From: an uncultured Rhodospirillales bacterium
Lineage (GTDB): Bacteria; Pseudomonadota; Alphaproteobacteria; ATCC43930; CGMCC-115725
Assembly (NCBI GenBank): GCA_903822185.1
Contig: CAIJOA010000011.1
Span: 682,001-746,000 of the forward strand
DNA length: 64,000 nucleotides
Direction of reading: 5' to 3'
Shown: positions 1-6,911 of the stretch, piece after piece
Layout: each line of letters opens with the position of its first letter
Position numbering within the stretch: the stretch's first letter is position 1
Notes under the pieces: generated by a model
What the model saw: the letters and a program-made list of their open reading frames with translations, nothing else
What the model was told of the DNA's origin: nothing
The model's database searches: none
Translations under genes and position numbers: made by a program

Positions 1-51
1 AAACGCTGGGCCGAGTTCATGGACGCACCGAGTTGGGACGCGTTGCGGTAG
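1..51 (+). CDS. Ring-hydroxylating dioxygenase large (alpha) subunit, C-terminal end only
   Basis: The first 17 codons read in frame as KRWAEFMDAPSWDALR followed by TAG. A tail of the type RWAEFM.A..W is what I expect at the end of Rieske dioxygenase alpha subunits, and the next gene, eight bases on, is a beta subunit. The rest of the gene, with the Rieske centre and mononuclear iron site, lies before the window. The assignment rests on the short tail and the context, so confidence is moderate. Confidence 0.6.
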   Translation, partial: KRWAEFMDAPSWDALR

Positions 52-59
52 GACGGATC

Positions 60-602
60 ATGGAACTCAGCAACGAACGCCTCGCCTACCTGAGCCTCAT
101 GCGCGAGATCGAGGATTTCTATTACGCCGAAGCGGATATGCTCGACGAGCGCGACTACGACAAATGGCTCGCACTGTTCGCCGATGATGTTCGTTACTGG
201 ATGCCGATCCGCAAGAACGTCGCCTTCGACAACCTCGCCCGCGAAACCACCGCCGAAGACGACATCGCCTGGATCGACGACGACAAGGCGACGCTGGTCA
301 AACGCGTAAAGCAGTTGATGACCGGATTCCATTGGGCCGAAGAACCGATCTCCCGCGTCTCGCACGTGGTCACCAACATCCGGCTGACCGAAGCCGTCAC
401 CACAATCGCCGAAGGCGCGACGGCGACGGTCAAAAGCCGCTTCCTGATCTATCGCAACCGGCTCGAGACCGAGACGGATATCCTCGTCGGCCGGCGCGAG
501 GATATGTTGCGGCGTAAGGGCGAGACGTTCGAGGTGACGCGGCGGAAGATATTGATCGAGCAGAGCGTGCTTCGGGCGAAGAACCTGACGGTGTTTTTCT
601 AA
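60..602 (+). CDS. Aromatic-ring-hydroxylating dioxygenase beta subunit
   Basis: A protein of 180 residues from the ATG at 60. It has the SnoaL/NTF2-like cone fold expected for the small subunit of Rieske non-haem iron oxygenases, which supports the alpha3beta3 hexamer without carrying metal. Typical family elements are visible: the N-terminal FYYAEADMLDERDYDKWL helix, the FADDVRYWMPIR strand, RVSHVVTNIRL and a C-terminal basic strand VTRRKILIEQSVL. An in-frame start at 33 would overlap the alpha subunit end, so 60 is preferred. The pair forms the terminal oxygenase of an aromatic or heteroaromatic degradation pathway. The substrate cannot be told from this subunit. Confidence 0.9.
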   Translation: MELSNERLAYLSLMREIEDFYYAEADMLDERDYDKWLALFADDVRYWMPIRKNVAFDNLARETTAEDDIAWIDDDKATLVKRVKQLMTGFHWAEEPISRVSHVVTNIRLTEAVTTIAEGATATVKSRFLIYRNRLETETDILVGRREDMLRRKGETFEVTRRKILIEQSVLRAKNLTVFF

Positions 603-625
603 CAGCAGCGGCTACGATCGCCTTG

Positions 626-653
626 CGATAGCTATCGAATTACGATAGTATCG
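626..653. promoter_or_regulatory. Two palindromes, probable HigA operator
   Basis: Two palindromes sit just before the toxin start. CGATAGCTATCG (626-637) is a perfect 12-mer and CGATAGTATCG (643-653) is a perfect palindrome around a central G. Both share the half-site CGATA. Their centres are about 16.5 bases apart and the second ends five bases before the GTG at 658. HigA-type antitoxins autorepress by binding such inverted repeats over their own promoter. The role is inferred from position and symmetry. Confidence 0.55.
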
Positions 654-657
654 AGGG

Positions 658-945
658 GTGATTCGTTCTTTTGAGAATGATTTAGCCTTGGCGGCTTGGG
701 AACGACGCACCTCGAAGGGAATTCCCGTCGATATCCTTCGCACCGCTTATCGCAAGCTCATGCAGCTTCATAGCGCGCAAAGCTTGAACGATCTGCGGTC
801 GCCGCCGGGAAACAGGCTCGAGGCGTTAAAGGGCAAACGAAAAAACCAGCACAGCATCCGCGTGAACGATCAATGGCGCGTTTGTTTCCGCTGGCAAAGT
901 GGAGATGCATGTGAAGTCGAAATCTGCGACTACCACGACGAATAA
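658..945 (+). CDS. higB: HigB-family toxin (RelE/ParE fold mRNA interferase)
   Basis: A 95-residue protein from a GTG start. The sequence fits the HigB branch of the RelE/ParE toxins, which cleave mRNA on the ribosome. It shows LNDLRSPPGNRLEALKG in the middle and the closing strands QHSIRVNDQWRVCFRW and CEVEICDYH. It is followed by an overlapping antitoxin gene (47 shared bases), the toxin-first order typical of higBA. Expression is probably controlled through the palindromes at 626-653. The GTG is the only initiator close to the operator, so the start is reasonably secure. Confidence 0.85.
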   Translation: MIRSFENDLALAAWERRTSKGIPVDILRTAYRKLMQLHSAQSLNDLRSPPGNRLEALKGKRKNQHSIRVNDQWRVCFRWQSGDACEVEICDYHDE

Positions 946-1243
946 AGCGCGTAAGGCATTTGCGCCGGTCCATCCCGGCGAAGTGATCCTTCACGATTAT
1001 CTCGAACCCTTGAGCATGAGCCAATATGCCTTGGCAAAGGCGCTCGGCATTACCCAGGCGCGGGTGGGAGAGATCGTGCGCGGCAAGCGCGCCATCAGCC
1101 CCGACACAGCCTTGCGACTGGCACGTTATTTCGGCACTTCGGCAGAATTCTGGATCGGGATGCAAGGGCAATACGATCTGGAGGTCGCACGCGATGCCAA
1201 CGCGACGATCATCGCCAAGGAAGTCGCGCCGCGCGCTGCCTGA
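899..1243 (+). CDS. higA: HigA-family antitoxin, XRE-type DNA-binding protein
   Basis: A 114-residue protein with one HTH_XRE domain. The HigA family signature HPGEVILHDYLEPLSMSQ is followed by the helix-turn-helix YALAKALGITQARVGEIVRG and by SPDTALRLARYFGTSAEFW. It should bind and neutralise HigB and repress the shared promoter. The start given is GTG 899; ATG 905 in the same frame is an equally possible start and would remove only two residues. Either way the gene overlaps higB, which suggests translational coupling. Confidence 0.9.
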   Translation: MEMHVKSKSATTTTNKARKAFAPVHPGEVILHDYLEPLSMSQYALAKALGITQARVGEIVRGKRAISPDTALRLARYFGTSAEFWIGMQGQYDLEVARDANATIIAKEVAPRAA

Positions 1244-1301
1244 ATAATTTTTCTTAGGGCTGATCTTGTTCCGGTCGTGACAATTGCGGAAAAGCTGATT
1301 G

Positions 1302-1398
1302 CACCACGGAGACACGGAGATCACGGAGATCACGGAGAACGAATAAAGGCGCTTTGCGCCAAAAAAATCTTCTCCCTGACCTCCGTGTCTCCGTGGTG
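1302..1398. repeat. Inverted repeat with 18-bp arms (ACGGAG-type)
   Basis: The arm CACCACGGAGACACGGAG (1302-1319) is matched perfectly by its reverse complement at 1381-1398. Next to the left arm is a 9-base direct repeat ATCACGGAG (1320-1328 and 1329-1337). The interior contains a small GGCGC/GCGCC hairpin. The words resemble dispersed intergenic repeats seen in many bacterial genomes. No coding capacity is seen. Confidence 0.7.
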
Positions 1399-1453
1399 AA
1401 TCTTTTTGAGATACGACGGCACACGATCGCGTCGTTGGACGACACCTCATCCT

Positions 1454-1502
1454 CCCGTTGCTTACGCAACGGGCCTCTCCCCTCAAGCGGAGGGGGGGGG
1501 GG
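1454..1502. repeat. Small hairpin followed by an 11-G tract
   Basis: CCCGTTGC (1454-1461) and GCAACGGG (1466-1473) form an 8-bp stem with a TTAC loop. A run of eleven G lies at 1492-1502. It looks like a fragment of a dispersed repeat. The G run is a likely place for length variation or sequencing error. Confidence 0.4.
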
Positions 1503-1514
1503 AAACCCACCGCC

Positions 1515-1599
1515 GTCATTGCGAGCCTCTTCTTAAAGTGGGAGCGAAGCAATCCAGTTTGCGGCACGATCTGGATTGCTTCGCTCCGCTTGCAATGAC
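1515..1599. repeat. REP-like inverted repeat (GTCATTGCGAG family)
   Basis: The element begins GTCATTGCGAG at 1515 and ends TGCAATGAC at 1599. Its inner arms are 17 bases and perfect: GGAGCGAAGCAATCCAG (1541-1557) against 1571-1587. The words GTCATTGCGAG and GAAGCAATCCAG belong to a repeat family common between genes in many proteobacteria. It ends 32 bases before the hydrolase start, so it would lie in that gene's leader or promoter. Confidence 0.75.
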
Positions 1600-1631
1600 A
1601 GGCTAAGAGAAATAAATCTCGGGAGGGCATC

Positions 1632-2420
1632 ATGGCGCAGCACATCGAAGGACCGCTCTATTACGAACGGTTGGGCCGCAGCGGGCCGGTGATGGCGTTC
1701 ATCCATCCCAATCCGATGGATCAATCCTGCTGGCTGTTCCAGATGGCGCATTTCTCGACCTGGTATCGCTGCATCGCCATCGACATTCCCGGCTATGGCC
1801 GCTCGCCCAAAGCGACTGATGGCCTCACCATGGGCGACATGGCGGCAGCGTGCTGGGAAGCGATCGACGATGCCTTTCCCGGCGAGCGCGCGATCCTCGT
1901 CGGCTGCTCGGTCGGGTCGATCATCATTCCGCATATGGTGCATCAGCATCCCGACCGGACGGCGGCGCTGATCCTGTCCGGCACCGGCTACAATCCAGGC
2001 AAGGAATTCGTCCCAAGCCGGATCGAGAATTACACGGAACGCGGCACCGACTTCCGCTGGGATTATACCTTCGAGGATCTGAGTCCCGCCTTCCGCGCGA
2101 CACCCCTCGCCCATTACTTCGCCGAGATGTTCACCGAACGAAACAGCTCCGCCGACGCAGCGACCATCATCCGTCAGTTCAAGGCGATCCAGCAGCCCGA
2201 ACCCGAAGGCCATTTCGAAAACATCGCGGCGCCGACGATCATCCTGACCGGCAGCGAGGATGGCGCACATAAAAGCTCGTTCGCTTTGCAGAAACGGATT
2301 CCGAACTGCGAGCTGCGCGTTCTGCCCGGCGCGGGTCATGCATGCTACATGGAGCAGCCCTGGCTATTCGACCGCTTCATGGTCGAGTTCTTGAAGAAGA
2401 ACGGGCTTTACGAAACCTAA
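1632..2420 (+). CDS. Alpha/beta-hydrolase fold protein
   Basis: A 262-residue alpha/beta hydrolase without a signal peptide. The catalytic triad can be placed: Ser93 in the nucleophile elbow GCSVGS, Asp210 in ILTGSEDG and His236 in GAGHACYMEQP. The oxyanion region is HPNPMD near residues 25-30. The ATG at 1632 follows a strong ribosome site GGGAGGG. Relatives include ring-fission product hydrolases and esterases. The dioxygenase subunits upstream make a role in aromatic degradation possible, but HigBA and the repeats lie between and no substrate can be named. Confidence 0.85.
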   Translation: MAQHIEGPLYYERLGRSGPVMAFIHPNPMDQSCWLFQMAHFSTWYRCIAIDIPGYGRSPKATDGLTMGDMAAACWEAIDDAFPGERAILVGCSVGSIIIPHMVHQHPDRTAALILSGTGYNPGKEFVPSRIENYTERGTDFRWDYTFEDLSPAFRATPLAHYFAEMFTERNSSADAATIIRQFKAIQQPEPEGHFENIAAPTIILTGSEDGAHKSSFALQKRIPNCELRVLPGAGHACYMEQPWLFDRFMVEFLKKNGLYET

Positions 2421-2506
2421 TTAAACTCTCGGCTATCTGAATAACATTGTACTGGCCTTCGCTAGCACTAGAATTCGATTTTAGATCCAACTCAGAGAGG
2501 GATGTT

Positions 2507-3505
2507 GTGAAAAAGATTGCCCTTTTCAATCACAAAGGAGGCGTGGGCAAAACCACGCTTACCGTCAATATCGCAGATGCTCTTGCCAATGCCGGCAAGC
2601 GCGTTCTTCTCGTGGACGCTGATCCTCAGTGTAATCTTACGTCATTCTATCTAGTGGAAAGTGAGTTGGAGGAAATGCTGGAGGATTCGGACGAAGATGA
2701 TGGCTCTGGCGAGACACTATGGTCGGCCGTAAAGCCAGTCGCGCGCGGTCGCGGCGGCATTGCGAAAATCACACCATTACAACTCAATGGTCAGTCAATT
2801 TTCTTGCTCCCTGGGGACGTATTACTATCTGAATATGAAGAGGTTTTGCCTCTCTCGTGGAATGAGTGCTTCGCGCGACAAACCCGCGGATACGACATAA
2901 CCACGGCTCTCGCAAAAGTCGCAAATCGAGCGGCAGAAGAAATAAACGCAGACGTTTGTATTTACGATGTCGGCCCCAACGTTGGTGCACTCAACCGCGC
3001 CGTTTTGCTTGATTGCGATTTTTTCCTTACGCCAGTAGCCGCCGATTTGTTTTCGCTACGCGCACTTTCAACGGTCGGCCGTTCCATCGCCAAATGGATT
3101 ACCGATTGGGAAGCAATTCGAAAAATCGCATCGCCAAGTGATCGAGCCACCCTATTCCGAGGCAGACCTGGCTATCTCGGATACATAACCTCTGCTTTCA
3201 AAGTGAATTCTGGTCGAAACGCAGCCGACCCTCATGCCGAATGGGAAGCAAAAATTGCGCCCCGTGTAAGAGATCGTATCGCCAAAGATCTTGCTGCCAT
3301 CGACCCCGCCCTACTTCCTCAAAGCGGCAATAAGGTTGGCGGCGTCAAAAATTTTCACAGCTTGGCGCCATCCGCGCAGCAATGGGGCGTCGCTCTTGGC
3401 GCTCTCCGAGGAAAAGTCAACGGCGGGCACTATGCCCAAGTTGACGAAGCGAGAGATGAATTCGCTCAAATTGGTAGGGAAGTCATACGGCGGGCCGGAC
3501 TTTAA
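2507..3505 (+). CDS. ParA/MinD-family P-loop ATPase, orphan
   Basis: A 332-residue SIMIBI-class ATPase. It opens with the deviant Walker A motif NHKGGVGKTT (about residues 8-17 from the GTG at 2507), followed by VLLVDADPQCNLTSF and a Walker B-like CIYDVGPNVGALNRA. GTG 2507 is chosen because AGAGAGGG (2494-2501) sits just upstream and the protein then begins VKKIALFNHKGG; a TTG at 2447 lacks a ribosome site. An acidic stretch EDSDEDDGSGE is inserted near residue 65. There is no ParB gene or visible parS site, so it is not a normal chromosome-partition locus. The gene and its flanks are clearly less GC-rich than their surroundings, which suggests transfer. Confidence 0.85.
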   Translation: MKKIALFNHKGGVGKTTLTVNIADALANAGKRVLLVDADPQCNLTSFYLVESELEEMLEDSDEDDGSGETLWSAVKPVARGRGGIAKITPLQLNGQSIFLLPGDVLLSEYEEVLPLSWNECFARQTRGYDITTALAKVANRAAEEINADVCIYDVGPNVGALNRAVLLDCDFFLTPVAADLFSLRALSTVGRSIAKWITDWEAIRKIASPSDRATLFRGRPGYLGYITSAFKVNSGRNAADPHAEWEAKIAPRVRDRIAKDLAAIDPALLPQSGNKVGGVKNFHSLAPSAQQWGVALGALRGKVNGGHYAQVDEARDEFAQIGREVIRRAGL

Positions 3506-3582
3506 TTCGGATCCCGTCATCGCTCGCCCCTTGAACTGAACGCCAATCGTACTCATCTAGCGTACATTTGGCGGAGGGAGTT

Positions 3583-4254
3583 ATGGCGAGTGAAGCGCAG
3601 ATCGAAGCGAACCGGCGAAATGCCCGGAAAAGCACCGGGCCGAATACCGAAGATGGGAAGGCAGCTGCGGCGCAGAATTCGCTGCAGCACTGGCTGACAG
3701 CGCGGCATCTCATTCCCGGCGACGAGAAAGCGCAGGATTTCATTGCCTTCACGGCGGCGATGCGGGAATCGCTCGCGCCGGGGGACGCTGTCGAGCAAAG
3801 CCTGGTGGAGCGGATCATCCTCGCCACCTGGCGGTTGCGGCGGATCGCGCGGGCGGAGCGCGGCCTGATCGATGGCTGGTTGGGCGCGGGCGGAGCCAAA
3901 GACCTTCTCTATGGCGAGACGGTTCTGTCACGGCTGATCGAGCGGGCGCCCGAGCGGCTGAGCACGCTTTCGCGCTATGAAATCGGGCTCGACCGTATGT
4001 TGGGAAGAGCCCATGTCCAATTGGAGCGGCGTCAGGCGCGACGGCGGGGCGAGGCGGTACCCGTTCCCGCGGCCGTCCTGATCGAAAGCCCGGACAGTAT
4101 CGCTAACTTATTCGATAATAACGATAATCAGGAATTTTTCGAAACGAAGCCAATTTTGCCCGCCGTACCGCAGGGCTCGGTTTCGCGATCGGAGGCCCCG
4201 AATAACGATGCTTCGCCCTCGGAACCTGCCGAGTCGTCAGAAAGGGCTGGATAA
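3583..4254 (+). CDS. Hypothetical protein with NRRNARKSTGP N-terminal motif
   Basis: A 223-residue protein starting at ATG 3583 behind GGAGGGAG (3573-3580). The N-terminus, SEAQIEANRRNARKSTGPNT then EDGKAAAAQNSLQHWL, is a motif I recognise from families of uncharacterised proteins in alphaproteobacteria and planctomycetes. The middle is helical and rich in Arg and Glu, and the tail after about residue 165 looks disordered. No enzymatic motif or membrane segment is present. The function is unknown. The tail includes FETKPILP, encoded by a base string that recurs near the ligA terminator. Confidence 0.7.
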   Translation: MASEAQIEANRRNARKSTGPNTEDGKAAAAQNSLQHWLTARHLIPGDEKAQDFIAFTAAMRESLAPGDAVEQSLVERIILATWRLRRIARAERGLIDGWLGAGGAKDLLYGETVLSRLIERAPERLSTLSRYEIGLDRMLGRAHVQLERRQARRRGEAVPVPAAVLIESPDSIANLFDNNDNQEFFETKPILPAVPQGSVSRSEAPNNDASPSEPAESSERAG

Positions 4255-4361
4255 TGCGGCGAAATGCGCGGTCGCTTCGGCTTGACGGGATGGGTCCATG
4301 CCTTTAAATTTCGCGCGCTTCCCGCAGGGGGATTTTCTTTAGCGTTGCGAGCGGTTCGCCG

Positions 4362-4724
4362 ATGAACGAACGCGAGAAAAATGACCCACTACGGGAGTTG
4401 GGGGAGCGGCTCGATAAAGCACGAGCGTCGAATCAGCCCGCGCCGGTGAAACCCGGCGAGAGCACGAGTTCGGCCTTGGCTTTTGGATGGCGCATCGGCA
4501 TCGAGCTGATCGGCGCTATCATCGTCGCCACCTTCATCGGCTGGGCCTTCGATCGCTGGCTTGGCACTCGGCCCTGGGGAATCGTCATCTTCTTCTTCCT
4601 TGGGATCGCGGCAGGCATGATCAATGTCTTTCGCGCCGTCAAAGGGCTGGGCATGGCGATCGGGTACAGGAAAGACCAGCAGACCAAGGGGTCTGCCGGA
4701 AATTGGGACGACGACGAAGACTAA
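4362..4724 (+). CDS. atpI: ATP synthase protein I (AtpI/AtpZ family)
   Basis: A 120-residue membrane protein that is first in the F0 operon. Two hydrophobic segments are visible (about residues 42-64, IGIELIGAIIVATFIGWAFD, and 73-93, WGIVIFFFLGIAAGMINVFR), preceded by a charged cytoplasmic N-terminus. AtpI assists assembly of the c-ring and has been linked to magnesium supply, but is not part of the finished enzyme. It ends 12 bases before atpB, which supports cotranscription. ATG 4362 is the only good start. Confidence 0.87.
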   Translation: MNEREKNDPLRELGERLDKARASNQPAPVKPGESTSSALAFGWRIGIELIGAIIVATFIGWAFDRWLGTRPWGIVIFFFLGIAAGMINVFRAVKGLGMAIGYRKDQQTKGSAGNWDDDED

Positions 4725-4736
4725 ACGGGGAATAGC

Positions 4737-5468
4737 GTGGCGATAGAGCTTCATCCGCTCGAGCAGTTCAAGATTGAGCCGTGGATTCCCCTCCATATCG
4801 GCGGTATCGACGCGTCTTTTACCAACTCCGCCCTGTTCATGATCGCTTCGGTGATCGTCGCAAGCTGCCTTATCATACTCGGCGCGCGGAAACGCGCGCT
4901 GGTGCCGAGCCGCTGGCAGTCGGTCGCGGAAATTTCCTACGAATTCATTGCCGGGATGATCGACGAGAATGTCGGACATGAAGGCCGCGAGTATTTCTCG
5001 TTCATCTTCACCCTCTTCATCTTTATCCTGCTCGGCAATCTGCTGGGCCTCATCCCGTACGGCTTCACTTTCACCAGCCATATCATCGTGACCTTCGCGA
5101 TGGCGGGCGTGGTCTTCATCGGCGTGACCATCATCGGCCTCGCCCGTCACGGCTTCCACTTCCTCAGCCTGTTCGTGCCGCATGGCGTGCCGCCGGTGCT
5201 GCTGCTGTTGCTGGTGCCGATCGAAGTTCTGTCTTACTTCATCCGTCCTTTCACTCTGTCGATCCGGCTTTTCGCCAATATGATGGCCGGTCACACGATG
5301 TTGGCGATCTTCGCCGGCTTCGTCGTCGGCATGGGAATCTTCGGCTTCATCCCGCTTGGCGTCGATGTGTTGCTGATCTTCCTCGAGCTGCTGGTGGCGG
5401 CACTTCAGGCGTATGTCTTTACGATCCTGACCTGCCTCTATCTGCGCGACGCCATTCACCTTCACTAA
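4737..5468 (+). CDS. atpB: F0F1 ATP synthase subunit a
   Basis: A 243-residue inner-membrane protein, translated from GTG 4737 after ACGGGGA. Subunit a forms the two proton half-channels next to the c-ring. The diagnostic helix contains LSIRLFANMMAGH, whose Arg is the essential residue facing the c-subunit carboxylate, and a further family segment is LLIFLELLVAALQAYVFTIL near the end. Five or more transmembrane helices are evident. The length is normal for alphaproteobacteria. Confidence 0.98.
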   Translation: MAIELHPLEQFKIEPWIPLHIGGIDASFTNSALFMIASVIVASCLIILGARKRALVPSRWQSVAEISYEFIAGMIDENVGHEGREYFSFIFTLFIFILLGNLLGLIPYGFTFTSHIIVTFAMAGVVFIGVTIIGLARHGFHFLSLFVPHGVPPVLLLLLVPIEVLSYFIRPFTLSIRLFANMMAGHTMLAIFAGFVVGMGIFGFIPLGVDVLLIFLELLVAALQAYVFTILTCLYLRDAIHLH

Positions 5469-5498
5469 TCTTCAAACCTAACTCCTAGGGGACTTCTC

Positions 5499-5720
5499 AT
5501 GGATCTCGCTGCAGCAAAAATGATCGGTGCCGGCCTCGCCTGTATCGCTCTCGTCGGCGCCGGTATCGGCATCGGTAACGTCTTCGCCGCGCTCATCAAC
5601 TCGCTGGCGCGCAACCCGGCCGCTCAGGTCACCCCGTTCGCGTTCCTGGGCTTCGCCCTCGCCGAAGCGACCGGCCTGTTCGGTCTCGCCATCGCCTTCC
5701 TGATCCTCTTCGTTTTCTAA
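5499..5720 (+). CDS. atpE: F0F1 ATP synthase subunit c
   Basis: A 73-residue hairpin of two membrane helices. Helix 1 carries the glycine-rich packing motif [12 protein letters not shown], the polar loop is ARNPAAQ, and helix 2 holds the proton-binding carboxylate Glu56 in [10 protein letters not shown]. The protein forms the rotating c-ring. A ribosome site lies in CCTAGGGGAC before ATG 5499. The neighbours are the a and b' subunits, the usual order. Confidence 0.98.
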   Translation: MDLAAAKMIGAGLACIALVGAGIGIGNVFAALINSLARNPAAQVTPFAFLGFALAEATGLFGLAIAFLILFVF

Positions 5721-5727
5721 TCGGACG

Positions 5728-6219
5728 ATGCCGCAACTCGATCTCGCCACTTTTCCGCCGCAGCTCATCTGGCTCGCGATCAGCTTTATTCTGCTGTACG
5801 TGCTGATGGCCAAGGTCGGCCTGCCGCGCGTCGGCGAGGCTCTCTTGGCCCGCCGCACGCGGATCAATGGCGACCTCGAGAAAGCGGCTCAGATGAAGAA
5901 CGAGGCCGAGGCGGTCATTGCCGCTTACGAGAAGGCCTTGTCCGAAGCCCGGATGCAGGCCCAGATCACGCTGCGCGAGACGATGGAGCAGTTGAACGCT
6001 CAATCGGCCGAGCGTCAGCGCAAAGTGGTCGAAGAACTGGGCAAGGAAACGGCGGCCGCCGAAAAGCGGATCGCCCAAGCCAAGACCGAAGCCCTGGGCT
6101 CGGTGCGTGAAGTCGCCGTCGAGGTGACACGCGCCGCAGCGCAGAAACTGACCGGGCGCGATATCGATGCCGCCCGCGCCGGTGCGGCGGTCGATGACGT
6201 GATGCGGGAGCGCGTTTGA
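5728..6219 (+). CDS. atpF': F0F1 ATP synthase subunit b'
   Basis: A 163-residue peripheral stalk subunit: a single N-terminal membrane helix (about residues 12-30, LIWLAISFILLYVLMAKVGL) and then a long charged coiled coil to the end. Alphaproteobacteria and phototrophs carry divergent b' and b copies that form a heterodimer, and this is the first of the two (also called atpG or atpX). Its TGA overlaps the ATG of the b gene by one base. Confidence 0.93.
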   Translation: MPQLDLATFPPQLIWLAISFILLYVLMAKVGLPRVGEALLARRTRINGDLEKAAQMKNEAEAVIAAYEKALSEARMQAQITLRETMEQLNAQSAERQRKVVEELGKETAAAEKRIAQAKTEALGSVREVAVEVTRAAAQKLTGRDIDAARAGAAVDDVMRERV

Positions 6220-6710
6220 TGCCCGAATTTATGCATGATGCAGAATTTTGGGTTCTCATCGCCTTCGTCATCGCGATGGCGTTCCTCATCTACAAGACCA
6301 CCGGCATGGTCACCGGCACGCTCGATGCGCGCGCCGCCAAGATCAAAGCCGAACTCGACCAAGCCCAGGCACTGCGTGACGAAGCGCAAGCCAAGCTCGC
6401 CGAGTATCAACTGAAGCAGCGCGACGCGCTGAAAGAAGCCGAAGGCATCGTCGCTCATGCCAAGGCCGAAGCCGAGCGCATCGCCGCGCAAGGTGCCAAG
6501 GACCTCGACGCCGCGATCGAACGCCGCCGCAAGCAAGCGGTCGAAAAGATCGCCCTCGAAGAAGCCAAGGCCGTCGCCGATGTGCGCAACAGCGCCGTCG
6601 ATCTGGCCATCGGCGCCGTCCGCCGCGTCCTGGCCCAGGACCTCGATGAATCGCGCAAGAGCGCGCTGATCGACGACGCCATCGCCAATCTTCCGCCGAC
6701 GCTCCACTAA
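6219..6710 (+). CDS. atpF: F0F1 ATP synthase subunit b
   Basis: A 163-residue protein from ATG 6219 (MPEFMHDAEFW), the second peripheral stalk subunit. A membrane helix WVLIAFVIAMAFLIYKTTG is followed by a long alanine/glutamate-rich coiled coil and the delta-contact region VRRVLAQDLDESRK near the C-terminus. A TTG three bases earlier is in frame but not needed. It is last in the operon: a strong hairpin with flanking T tracts follows. The F1 genes are elsewhere, as is usual in this class. Confidence 0.93.
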   Translation: MPEFMHDAEFWVLIAFVIAMAFLIYKTTGMVTGTLDARAAKIKAELDQAQALRDEAQAKLAEYQLKQRDALKEAEGIVAHAKAEAERIAAQGAKDLDAAIERRRKQAVEKIALEEAKAVADVRNSAVDLAIGAVRRVLAQDLDESRKSALIDDAIANLPPTLH

Positions 6711-6731
6711 AAAATTCGTTGGCCCTTTTTC

Positions 6732-6761
6732 AAAAGGCGACGCCTCACCGCGTCGCCTTTT
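6732..6761 (+). terminator. Intrinsic terminator of the atp operon
   Basis: A perfect 12-bp stem, AAAAGGCGACGC (6732-6743) with GCGTCGCCTTTT (6750-6761), loop CTCACC. The descending arm ends in four T. It lies 22 bases after the atpF stop and could also act for transcripts coming from the right. Confidence 0.75.
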
Positions 6762-6791
6762 GCGTTTCTGCCGGTCTTGCATCGGCAGCGC

Positions 6792-6892
6792 GCGCCCCTC
6801 GACTACGCTCGGGGTGAGGATGGAAGGTGCGTTGCATAGACGGTGGATGCCCCACGCCACATCTCCTCACCCCGAGCGTCGTCGAGGGGCGC
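6792..6892. repeat. Inverted repeat with 29-base arms (CCTCGACTACGCTCGGGG family)
   Basis: The left arm at 6792-6820 starts GCGCCCCTCGACTACGCTCG and its reverse complement lies at 6864-6892 with a single mismatch, leaving a 43-base spacer. The words belong to a dispersed intergenic repeat type common in alphaproteobacteria. It sits in the 200-base gap between the convergent atpF and ald genes, where nothing else is seen. Confidence 0.7.
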
Positions 6893-6911
6893 TGGATCGC
6901 CTTGCAACGAT

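Larger units (their letters stand above)
1244..1631. other. Repeat-rich intergenic region
   Basis: This 388-base gap between higA and the hydrolase gene has no convincing gene. It holds three separate repeat-type elements (1302-1398, 1454-1502 and 1515-1599), listed individually. A strong ribosome site GGGAGGG at 1621-1627 belongs to the downstream gene. Confidence 0.7.

Noticed and set aside
1492-1502. Eleven-G tract as a phase-variable switch
   Set aside because: It is not inside or next to a promoter or a reading frame whose expression it could change.
6015-6860. Long minus-strand open frame of 281 codons across atpF' and atpF
   Set aside because: It is the antisense of two certain ATP synthase genes, has no family motif and arises from GC-rich third positions.
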